DNA from: an uncultured Desulfobacteraceae bacterium
Lineage (GTDB): Bacteria > Desulfobacterota > Desulfobacteria > Desulfobacterales > UBA2174
Reading direction: 5' to 3'
DNA: 14,456 nucleotides
NCBI GenBank assembly: GCA_937982505.1
Contig: CALJLV010000012.1
Coordinates: 1-14,456 of the forward strand
The position numbers were made by a program, and so were the translations under genes. The notes under the pieces were generated by a model, which made no database searches, was not told where the DNA came from, and saw nothing but the letters and a program-made list of their open reading frames with translations. This document shows positions 1-5,603 of this stretch, in pieces (position 1 is the first letter of the stretch; each line of letters begins with the position of its first letter).

Positions 1-30
1 AACCTTTCATAACAGTGGTTGGATGATGGA

Positions 31-59
31 TTGTAAAAACGGTAATTCTCGGGCATAAA
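31..59 (+). promoter_or_regulatory. possible sigma-70 promoter for the nucleotidyltransferase gene
   Basis: TTGTAA at 31-36 and CATAAA at 54-59 are 17 bases apart; each matches four of six consensus positions. They lie in the only AT-rich stretch at the left edge, about 45 bases before the first gene. The match is weak and could be chance. Confidence 0.3.
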
Positions 60-63
60 ATGA

Positions 64-102
64 ATTGCTTTTAGAGCAATAAATCTCCGAGACAGGTCTG
101 TC
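64..102 (+). repeat. two small inverted repeats in the leader of the first gene
   Basis: ATTGCT (64-69) and AGCAAT (75-80) form a 6-bp stem with a 5-base loop. GACAG (91-95) and CTGTC (98-102) form a second, 5-bp inverted repeat with a 2-base centre, ending three bases before the ATG at 106. The second covers the place where a ribosome binding site would be, so it could be an operator or a translation-blocking hairpin. Neither has a T-tract. Confidence 0.35.
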
Positions 103-105
103 AAG

Positions 106-705
106 ATGGAAAACGGTCACCGGCCGCTGCCAGAAAGGCCTCCGCCTCCCGATGCGGATCTGCAGGAAGCGGTGCGGCGGGCGGCAGGCCGGGCGGCCGC
201 GGTTCTGGCCGAGGATCGTCCCCGGGCCGTGGTGCTTTTTGGTTCAGCGGCCGCCCTTCTCCAAAACCGGGGGGGCATCGAAGCGCCCCACGATCTGGAT
301 TTGCTGCTGGTGGGCGATTTCCCGCCGCCCTCACATCTGCCTCAAGACCCCCGCTTCCCGGTGGAGATCCATCGCCTGCGGGCCGCCGCTGTCATCGATA
401 TCGCCGCCCTCCTGCGCTATGCCCCGCGGGCCGTCGCCCTGGCCCGGCTCTATGCGGACAACCTCCTGCGGCAGCATGCGTTGCGGGTCATTGCCGCCTG
501 CCTGCTTCTCGGACCCGCCTACCGGGATTTCGGCTTCGAGCAGATCGAGATCAACGGCCTCGCGGATCCGCGTGACTACAGTTGTCAGCGGGTGCTCTAC
601 GGGCAGGACTGGTGGGGGCGGCTTTGCGCCTGGGCCCGGGAGCGGCGCGGCCCCGTGGGCCGCTGGAGCGACCGGCTGGTGGCCAGCGACACCTTTGCCG
701 GGTAA
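106..705 (+). CDS. nucleotidyltransferase-fold protein of unknown specificity
   Basis: A 199-residue protein, high GC3 throughout. Residues 42-69 carry the polymerase-beta-type nucleotidyltransferase signature: a hydrophobic strand, then FGS (G46, S47), a helix-sized gap and D63-L-D65 followed by LLLVG. E87 in PVEIH sits where the third metal-binding acid is normally found, so the active site may be complete. The remainder (about 90-199) has no motif I recognise; it is helical-looking and has a W-rich patch around 169-176. The ATG at 106 has no clear Shine-Dalgarno sequence. It is followed after 7 bases by the broken reading frame at 713. Minimal nucleotidyltransferases are often antitoxins paired with HEPN toxins, but no HEPN gene is visible here. 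The fold call is fairly safe; substrate and role are unknown. Confidence 0.6.
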   Translation: MENGHRPLPERPPPPDADLQEAVRRAAGRAAAVLAEDRPRAVVLFGSAAALLQNRGGIEAPHDLDLLLVGDFPPPSHLPQDPRFPVEIHRLRAAAVIDIAALLRYAPRAVALARLYADNLLRQHALRVIAACLLLGPAYRDFGFEQIEINGLADPRDYSCQRVLYGQDWWGRLCAWARERRGPVGRWSDRLVASDTFAG

Positions 706-712
706 GTGCGGC

Positions 713-903
713 ATGCAGACCGCCATTTTTTACGATTACCGCCTGAGGGGCCTGGAAAACCTCTGCGCGCCGCTCCTGTGCGCCGGGGCGGTGGGATATC
801 AATCCTTCTGGAAGGCGCCAACGATGCGCTGATCGAGTTGACCCGGGGGCGGATCCGCGGGGCCAAGGTGCTCAAGATCGGCAGCCCGGCCGGGGCGCCT
901 TGA
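713..903 (+). pseudogene. short unknown gene with an apparent one-base frameshift
   Basis: From ATG 713 one frame reads with high third-position GC as far as about 793 (MQTAIFYDYRLRGLENLCAP and on), but that frame stops at 830-832. From about 796 another frame takes over with clearly coding codon use (ILLEGANDALIELTRGRIRG and on) to the TGA at 901-903. Adding one G to the GGGG at 785-788 or GGG at 793-795 joins both halves into a 63-residue protein. The second-frame GTG start at 706 gives an N-terminal half with low GC3, so it is unlikely to be the true start. No slippery heptamer is obvious. It could be a real mutation, a sequencing error in a G-run, or a recoding event. I do not recognise the product. 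It begins 7 bases after the nucleotidyltransferase stop, so the two were probably co-transcribed. Confidence 0.5.
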
Positions 904-910
904 GCCATCT

Positions 911-927
911 CGGCCCGAGCAGGGCCG
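911..927. terminator. GC-rich hairpin between convergent genes, no T-tract
   Basis: CGGCCC (911-916) and GGGCCG (922-927) form a perfect 6-bp stem with a 5-base loop, in the 51-base gap between the plus-strand frame ending at 903 and the minus-strand gene ending at 955. There is no T-run on either strand, so it is at most a weak or Rho-aided terminator. Confidence 0.25.
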
Positions 928-954
928 GCACCGTTCTGGGGATCGGCCGCCCGC

Positions 955-1287
955 TCAGAAGGCCATTTTTTCCGGCGGCCGCCGCTCGGGAACGTAAACC
1001 TGGGGGATCTTGCCCGCCTTCCAGTCCGCCGAAACGTACAGGTTGCAATAGCAGCTGCCGTATTCGGCCACGTCCGGCGAGCGGTAGACGCACGGGCAGA
1101 TGATGTCCCGATCGGCCTCCCTGTCACCCGCGGCCAGCCGGCAGGGGCAGACCATGTACCCGTAGCGCGATTTGTTGATCAGCAGGGCCGCCATCAGGTC
1201 CATCACCCGTTCGTGGTCGTTGCTGAAATAGAACCCCTTGGCCTCCTGGGCCTTTTTAAGCATCTCGTAAAGCTGCTGGGCGTCCAT
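955..1287 (-). CDS. ferredoxin:thioredoxin reductase catalytic beta-chain family protein
   Basis: A 110-residue protein with the six cysteines of the FTR catalytic chain: CPC at C47/C49, CPC at C64/C66 and C-Y-C at C79/C81 followed by NLYVS. In characterised FTR these cysteines hold a 4Fe-4S cluster beside a redox-active disulfide and pass electrons from ferredoxin to a thioredoxin-like partner. Length fits the family. The start is taken at 1287, where the ATG shares its A with the TGA of the upstream glutaredoxin gene (TGATG), implying coupled translation. A longer frame back to 1371 would run through that gene and is rejected. No separate variable (alpha) chain is visible, as is usual outside cyanobacteria and plants. 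The likely partner is the adjacent glutaredoxin-like protein. Confidence 0.88.
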   Translation of the reverse strand: MDAQQLYEMLKKAQEAKGFYFSNDHERVMDLMAALLINKSRYGYMVCPCRLAAGDREADRDIICPCVYRSPDVAEYGSCYCNLYVSADWKAGKIPQVYVPERRPPEKMAF

Positions 1288-1541
1288 CAGATCCCCAGGG
1301 CCTCCTTGATTTCCTGCTCCTTGAAGCCGACGATGACCTTTTCCCCGATAATGATGGTCGGAAAGGAGCATTTGGGGTTGAACTTCCTGACGTCCTCCAG
1401 GATCGCCTTGCGCTCGTCGCCCTCGAGCAGGTCGACGTCGATAAACTCATATTGAATCGTGCATTCGCTGAGCAGCTTCTTGGTGGACTTGCAATGACTG
1501 CAGGTGCTCAGGGAGTAGATCTTCACCGGTTTTTCGGTCAT
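1287..1541 (-). CDS. glutaredoxin/thioredoxin-like small redox protein
   Basis: An 84-residue single-domain thioredoxin fold. The redox motif C-S-H-C (TCSHC) follows strand one near residue 14, and FPTIIIGEKVIVGF carries the conserved cis-proline and the following glycine region. A GGAGG ribosome site (minus strand, 1553-1549) lies 7 bases before the ATG at 1541; the frame extends upstream to 1625 but the extension lacks family features. It is the first gene of a two-gene unit and overlaps the FTR chain by one base. The natural inference is an electron path from ferredoxin through FTR to this protein, then to protein disulfides. NrdH-like or general glutaredoxin roles are the alternatives. 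Confidence 0.85.
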   Translation of the reverse strand: MTEKPVKIYSLSTCSHCKSTKKLLSECTIQYEFIDVDLLEGDERKAILEDVRKFNPKCSFPTIIIGEKVIVGFKEQEIKEALGI

Positions 1542-1631
1542 TGGCCTTCCTCCGTAAGGGATTTGGGTGAATCCGGCTGGCGACGAAGCGTACCCCATCC
1601 AACCACAGTCGGCGCGATTTGACAATCCAAT

Positions 1632-1659
1632 ACCCTTAGACCGATTGCCGTTCTGTCAA
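1632..1659 (-). promoter_or_regulatory. possible promoter for the glutaredoxin-FTR pair
   Basis: On the minus strand a perfect TTGACA (1659-1654) is followed after 15-16 bases by TAAGGGT (1638-1632), about 90 bases upstream of the glutaredoxin ATG. The -10 is poor by strict consensus, but the same arrangement (TTGACA, about 16 bases containing ATCGG, TAAGG) recurs upstream of serA in this window. Confidence 0.4.
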
Positions 1660-1716
1660 GCCGTGGGCGGCCCCTGGCGCCGGATGTTGCCGGTGGCCTG
1701 GCCATCCGGTTTTAGC

Positions 1717-1745
1717 TTGACAAAAGAAACTGGGTGCACAATTTT
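1717..1745 (+). promoter_or_regulatory. putative cooS promoter
   Basis: Perfect -35 TTGACA at 1717-1722, then 17 bases, then a poor -10, AATTTT at 1740-1745. An alternative -10, CACAAT at 1737-1742, matches four of six but with a short 14-base spacer. A weak -10 fits a promoter needing help or relief from a regulator. Either choice puts the start of transcription within or next to the palindrome at 1745-1765. Confidence 0.5.
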
Positions 1746-1765
1746 ACCGATAATAGTTATCGGTA
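1745..1765. promoter_or_regulatory. perfect 9-3-9 palindromic operator candidate upstream of cooS
   Basis: TACCGATAA (1745-1753), centre TAG, TTATCGGTA (1757-1765): nine perfectly complementary bases each side. It directly follows the putative -10 and would cover the transcription start, the usual position for a repressor. It does not match the CooA, RcoM or Rex sites as I remember them. The ACC-GA...TC-GGT outline is loosely like Rrf2/IscR-type operators, but the spacing differs. The regulator is unknown. Confidence 0.6.
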
Positions 1766-1923
1766 TATGCCTGTCGTCGGGGCTGTTCCCCTTGCGTGGC
1801 TGCCTCCCCCCTATTGCTTTACTGGATGCGCCGGCGACCCGGAGGCCGACGGGCCCAGACGGACGGCGACTCCCGGCGGGACCGTTGGCAGTTCCCATCA
1901 ATCTTTCCATGAAGGAGGGCTAG

Positions 1924-3903
1924 ATGCCAGAAACCCCAATCAAGGACAAGGCTGCCGCCAAGCAGCCCAGTATCAAGGACTGGACCATCTGCGAGACGAC
2001 CGCCCAGATGCTTGAAAAGGCGCGCCGAGACGGCGTGGAAACCGCCTTTGACCGCGCGGCCAGCATGAAGGCCTGCCCCATCGGGGCGGACTCGGCCTGC
2101 TGCAAGCATTGCTCGATGGGGCCGTGCCGTCTCAACAGCAAAGACCCCTACGGTAAGGTGGGGGTTTGCGGCGCCACCATCGACACCATCATGGCGCGCA
2201 ATTTCGCGCGCATGGTGGCCTCGGGGGCCGCGGCCCACACGGATCACGGCATGTCCATGCTGGATCTTTTCCGTGAGGTGGTGCACGGCAAGATCAAGGA
2301 GTACCGTATCAAGGACGTGCGCAAGCTCGAAATGGTGGCCGGGGAGATCGGGATCCCCACCGAAGGGCGCAGCGTCGAGCAGATCGCTGATGACCTTTAC
2401 AGGGAGCTGGAGCGGACCTACACCCAAGTGGAGGGAGAGATCCCCTTTGCCAAGCGGGTGCCGCCCAAGACCTTGGAAACCTGGCGCAAGCTCGGGGTGG
2501 TGCCCCGGGGGGCCATGCGCGAGATCATGGAACTGATGCATCGCACCCATATGGGGGTCGACCAGCACTACGAAAACATCCTGCGCCAGTGCAGCCGCAC
2601 GGCCCTTTCCGACGGGTGGGGCGGATCCATGGTGGCCACCGAAATCTCGGACATCCTCTTCGGGACCCCGACTCCCGTGGCGGCCGAGGTGAACATGGGG
2701 GTGCTCAAGGAGGACCAGGTCAACATCATCGTTCACGGCCACGAGCCCAACCTTTTCGAGTCCATGCTGGTGTCGGTGAACGAACCGACCCTCCTGGAGG
2801 CGGCCCGGGCGGCCGGGGCCAAGGGGATCAACCTGGTGGGGATGTGCTGTTCGGGGGCCGAGATGATGTCGCGCCACGGCGTGCCCCATGCCGGCAATTT
2901 CATGTCCACCGAAACCATTCTGGTCACCGGAGCGGTGGACACCATGTGCGTCGATGTCCAGTGCATCAAGCAGGGGCTGGCCAAGGTGGCCGAATGCTAC
3001 CAGACGCCTCTGATCACCACCAATCCGCGCTGCCATATCGAGGGCGCCGAGCACGTGGAGTTTCACGAGCACGACCCCCAGGCGACCACCGACGAAATCG
3101 TGCTCAAGGCCATCGCCCGCTTCAAGAACCGCCAGATGCCGGTGGAAATCCCGCGCATCACCAACACCGGGATCCACGGCTTTTCCCACGAGTACATCAA
3201 CTACATGCTGGGCGGGACCTTCCGCGGCAGCTACACCCCGCTCAACGACAACATCATCAACGGCCGCATCCGGGGGGTGGCCGGGGTCGTGGGCTGCACC
3301 AACCCCCGGGTCAAGCACGACTGGGTCCACGTGGAGCTGGTCAAGGAGCTGATCAAGAACGACGTGCTGGTGCTTCAGACCGGTTGCAGCCAGATCTCGC
3401 TGGCCAAGGCCGGCCTGCTGACCCCCGAAGCGGCCCACCTGGCTGGACCGGGGCTCAAGGAGGTCTGCGAAACGGTGGGCATGCCGCCGGTGCTGGGCAT
3501 GGGGTCCTGCGTGGACAACAGCCGCATCCTCATCGCGGCTGCCGAAATGGTGCGGGTGGGCGGTCTGGGCGAAAGCATCGCCGATCTGCCCGCGGCCGGC
3601 GCCGCACCGGAGTGGATGAGTGAAAAGGCGATCTCCATCGGCCACTACTTCGTGGCCTCGGGGGTTTACACCGTGTTCGGGGTGACCTTCCCCATCGTGG
3701 AGGAGACCAAGTTTCACCGGCTGCTCTTCGACGGGCTCGAGGCCCAGGGCATGGGCAAGTGGGGCTTTACCCCGGATCCTTACGAGATGGCGCGGATGAT
3801 GATCGCCCACATCGACAAGAAGCGCAAGGCTCTGGGAATCGACAAATCCCGCGAGCGGGTTCTGGTGGACATGGCCGACCGCCGGGCGATGGACGCGGCC
3901 TGA
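1924..3903 (+). CDS. cooS: anaerobic carbon-monoxide dehydrogenase catalytic subunit (Ni-Fe-S)
   Basis: A 659-residue enzyme oxidising CO to CO2 (reversibly), passing electrons to ferredoxin-like carriers; active as a cytoplasmic homodimer. Cluster D cysteines are C51 and C59; cluster B cysteines are C60, C63, C68 and C82, with the family's exact 8-1-3-5-14 spacing. Cluster C (Ni-4Fe-5S) ligands are visible: H273 in HGHEP, C309 in GMCCSG, C347 in DVQC, C458 in GCTN, C488 in TGCS and C529 in GSCVD. K568 in EKAISIGHY matches the catalytic lysine, and H105/H108 the histidine channel. The C488-C529 gap is 41 residues; well-studied enzymes have 50, so it belongs to a shorter clade. ATG 1924 has GGAGG five bases upstream. 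No cooF, cooC, ACS or hydrogenase genes adjoin it, so its physiological partner is not shown. Confidence 0.97.
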   Translation: MPETPIKDKAAAKQPSIKDWTICETTAQMLEKARRDGVETAFDRAASMKACPIGADSACCKHCSMGPCRLNSKDPYGKVGVCGATIDTIMARNFARMVASGAAAHTDHGMSMLDLFREVVHGKIKEYRIKDVRKLEMVAGEIGIPTEGRSVEQIADDLYRELERTYTQVEGEIPFAKRVPPKTLETWRKLGVVPRGAMREIMELMHRTHMGVDQHYENILRQCSRTALSDGWGGSMVATEISDILFGTPTPVAAEVNMGVLKEDQVNIIVHGHEPNLFESMLVSVNEPTLLEAARAAGAKGINLVGMCCSGAEMMSRHGVPHAGNFMSTETILVTGAVDTMCVDVQCIKQGLAKVAECYQTPLITTNPRCHIEGAEHVEFHEHDPQATTDEIVLKAIARFKNRQMPVEIPRITNTGIHGFSHEYINYMLGGTFRGSYTPLNDNIINGRIRGVAGVVGCTNPRVKHDWVHVELVKELIKNDVLVLQTGCSQISLAKAGLLTPEAAHLAGPGLKEVCETVGMPPVLGMGSCVDNSRILIAAAEMVRVGGLGESIADLPAAGAAPEWMSEKAISIGHYFVASGVYTVFGVTFPIVEETKFHRLLFDGLEAQGMGKWGFTPDPYEMARMMIAHIDKKRKALGIDKSRERVLVDMADRRAMDAA

Positions 3904-3935
3904 TCCGGACCGTCACGCAGTCTTTAACCTTTACC

Positions 3936-3979
3936 CTGCAAAAAAGGGGGCGCCCCAGGCGGCGCCCCCTTTTTTGCAG
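3936..3979. terminator. bidirectional Rho-independent terminator, perfect 19-bp stem
   Basis: Arms 3936-3954 (CTGCAAAAAAGGGGGCGCC) and 3961-3979 are perfectly complementary with a 6-base loop CCAGGC. The A6 and T6 runs lie inside the arms, so each strand reads a GC-rich core stem followed by six U residues. It sits between the cooS stop at 3903 and the stop of the convergent regulator at 4023, and serves both. Confidence 0.92.
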
Positions 3980-4022
3980 TTGTCCTGGGGGCTGGCTAGG
4001 TCCTGCAGGCCCCAAAGGGCGG

Positions 4023-5402
4023 TCAAGAACCGTCGGGTTCGGGGAATTCTTCCAGAAAGCGGTAGAGGGTGGCGCGGCCCACCCCGAGGAGGCGCGCGGC
4101 CCGGGCCTTGTTGCCGCCGGTTTGCCTCAAAGCGCTGCGCACGCTGTGGGGGTCGAGCTTGCGCTGGGCCCCCCGGGCAGGAAGAACCGCAGCGCCGGAG
4201 GCCGCCGAGGGCTGGCGGTGCGCGCCGGCCCGCTGGCGGTCGATGAGCTCCAGGGGCAGATCCGCCGGGGTGATGATCCGCCCGGCGCTTTTGACAATGG
4301 CGAACTGGATGGCGTTTTGCAGTTCGCGTACATTGCCGGGCCACGGGTAGTCCATGAGGACCGCCAGGGTCTCGTCGGATACCCGTGCCAGGCGGTGGCC
4401 GTATTGTTCGCTGGCCTCGTTGAGAAAATGGTTGACCAGCAGGGGGATGTCGTTGCGGCGCTCGCGCAGGGGCGGCAACCGGATGGGGATGACGTTGAGC
4501 CGATAGTAGAGGTCTTCGCGGAAGGCGCCCCGTTCGACTTCGGCCTTCAACTCCTTGTTGGTGGCACTGATGATCTTGACCGACACGGCGGTCTCTTTTT
4601 CAGCGCCCACGCGCATGAAGCGCCCCTCCTGGAGGAAACGCAGCAGCTTGACCTGCATGGGTCTGGAGAGTTCGGCGATTTCGTCCAGAAAAAGGGTGCC
4701 GCCGTCGGCCAGTTCGAAGCGCCCCTTCTTGTCACGGATGGCACCGGAAAAGGCCCCTTTGACATGTCCGAACAGTTCGCTTTCGATGAGGGTTTCGGGC
4801 AGGGCGCCGCAGTTGACCGGCACGAAGGGCGCTCCGGCCCGGTGGCTTTCATGGTGAATCGCCGTGGCCACCAGCTCCTTGCCGGTGCCGGTTTCTCCGC
4901 AGATGTGGACCGGGTAGTCGTAGGCCGCCACGTCGCTGATCTGCTGAAAGACCTGCAGCATCTTGATGTCCTGGCCGACGATGTTGCCGAAGCTGGTAAG
5001 CTTGCGCGCCTGAATCTGGAGGGCCAGCAGATCGGTGACATCCCGAAAGCAGGCCAGCACCCCGATGGGGGTGTCATCGTCGCCGGTCATCAAGGTGACG
5101 CTCATCTCGATGCGCCGGGCCTCTCCATTGCGCCTGAAAATATTGGTGGCATATTCGCAGTGGGCTGTCGGTTTCGGGCGCGGCTCGCAAAACGAGCACT
5201 TGTCGCCGCAAAAGGGGGCGCCGAAGGCCTGATGACAGTCGCGCCCGAGAACTTCGGTGCGCGGGTAGCCGGTGATCCGTTCGGCCTCGGTGTTGAAAAA
5301 GAAGATCCGCCGCTGCATGTCGTGGGCGATGATGCCTTCCTTGAGATTGTCCAGAATGCGTTCCAGGTTGGTCTGGTTGACGCTGATGTGGGCGATGGAC
5401 AC
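4023..5402 (-). CDS. sigma-54-dependent transcriptional activator, PAS - AAA+ - Fis
   Basis: A 459-residue bacterial enhancer-binding protein. An N-terminal PAS domain (about 9-125) carries an unusual cysteine cluster: C56, C65, C69, C72 and C82. The AAA+ domain (about 138-370) has Walker A GETGTGKE (169-176), the sigma-54 contact loop as GAFSGA (216-221; usual GAFTGA), Walker B GGTLFLDE (234-241) and the REDLYYRLNV region. A Fis-type helix-turn-helix ends the protein (about 425-452, GGNKARAARLLGVGRATLYR). The start is GTG at 5402, with AGAGGA eight bases upstream. The PAS cysteines could bind a metal, Fe-S or heme, or sense redox; that is inference. It is convergent to cooS and divergent from the Mla-type operon, but I see no strict GG-N10-GC sigma-54 promoter before either. 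It has no receiver domain, so it probably senses a signal directly. Confidence 0.93.
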   Translation of the reverse strand: MSIAHISVNQTNLERILDNLKEGIIAHDMQRRIFFFNTEAERITGYPRTEVLGRDCHQAFGAPFCGDKCSFCEPRPKPTAHCEYATNIFRRNGEARRIEMSVTLMTGDDDTPIGVLACFRDVTDLLALQIQARKLTSFGNIVGQDIKMLQVFQQISDVAAYDYPVHICGETGTGKELVATAIHHESHRAGAPFVPVNCGALPETLIESELFGHVKGAFSGAIRDKKGRFELADGGTLFLDEIAELSRPMQVKLLRFLQEGRFMRVGAEKETAVSVKIISATNKELKAEVERGAFREDLYYRLNVIPIRLPPLRERRNDIPLLVNHFLNEASEQYGHRLARVSDETLAVLMDYPWPGNVRELQNAIQFAIVKSAGRIITPADLPLELIDRQRAGAHRQPSAASGAAVLPARGAQRKLDPHSVRSALRQTGGNKARAARLLGVGRATLYRFLEEFPEPDGS

Positions 5403-5499
5403 GGCAGCAATCCTCTGGGGTGAGTTGGCGGGCGGGCGCCTTGGCGGCCATCGGGAAAACTAACCAAAGGCCGGCCAAAAGTCAATCCGCGCGGCCGCC

Positions 5500-5529
5500 T
5501 TGACAGTCGGGATTTGTCGCGCTTATAGT
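5500..5529 (+). promoter_or_regulatory. sigma-70 promoter of the mlaC-RND-mlaA operon
   Basis: TTGACA at 5500-5505 (six of six), an 18-base spacer, and TATAGT at 5524-5529 (five of six). It is about 75 bases before the MlaC-family start, and nothing else in the gap fits as well. The predicted start of transcription, around 5536, is just before the leader hairpin. Confidence 0.7.
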
Positions 5530-5543
5530 CGTTTTTCAGTTTG

Positions 5544-5571
5544 TCGGATGACCCGATGCCGGGTCATCCGA
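5544..5571 (+). promoter_or_regulatory. 11-bp hairpin in the mlaC leader
   Basis: TCGGATGACCC (5544-5554), a 6-base loop and GGGTCATCCGA (5561-5571) pair perfectly. It would start some eight bases from the predicted 5' end of the transcript. GCCTTCTTT follows, a weak T-rich tail, so it may be an attenuator, a transcript-stabilising 5' stem, or a protein-binding site on DNA. Confidence 0.55.
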
Positions 5572-5603
5572 GCCTTCTTTCCCCATGAATGCGAGGTGCC
5601 TGG

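Larger units (their letters stand above)
1542..1923. other. divergent intergenic region between glutaredoxin and cooS
   Basis: This 382-base stretch holds no convincing gene; a frame at 1567-1923 has irregular codon use and no homology I recognise. It contains a minus-strand promoter-like site (1632-1659), a plus-strand TTGACA (1717-1722), a further unpaired TTGACA (1619-1624), a perfect 21-base palindrome (1745-1765) and a GC-rich cooS leader of about 150 bases. The leader has a small GGGG/CCCC hairpin (1779-1791) and the cooS ribosome site GGAGG at 1914-1918. Confidence 0.6.

Noticed and set aside
106..903. Toxin-antitoxin pair of MNT/HEPN type
   Set aside because: The first protein fits a nucleotidyltransferase, but the downstream frame is only about 63 residues and lacks the R-x4-6-H motif of HEPN toxins.
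597..1127. 176-codon minus-strand frame spanning the end of the nucleotidyltransferase and the FTR gene
   Set aside because: It overlaps the FTR gene in a wrong frame; the composition is arginine/proline/alanine-rich noise.
1619..1641. Second plus-strand promoter starting at TTGACA 1619-1624
   Set aside because: No acceptable -10 at 15-19 bases, and it lies about 300 bases from cooS.
1675..1691. TGGCGC...TTGCC upstream of cooS, resembling a sigma-54 promoter for the nearby activator
   Set aside because: The GG and GC elements are separated by 11 bases; sigma-54 promoters require 10, with little tolerance.
1567..1923. Open frame ending at the base before cooS
   Set aside because: Irregular third-position GC, no homology recognised, and it spans the promoter and palindrome; treated as leader DNA.
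1766..1923. Riboswitch in the long cooS leader
   Set aside because: Only a small GGGG/CCCC hairpin is visible; no known riboswitch core could be traced by eye.
1819..3810. 663-codon open frame on the minus strand opposite cooS
   Set aside because: It mirrors the whole of cooS, is rich in H, G, P, R and L as expected for the reverse of a GC-rich gene, has no recognisable motif, and cooS itself is unmistakable.
3759..5423. 554-codon plus-strand frame covering the terminator and the sigma-54 regulator
   Set aside because: Antisense shadow of the regulator; it also runs straight through the 19-bp terminator and has no family motif.
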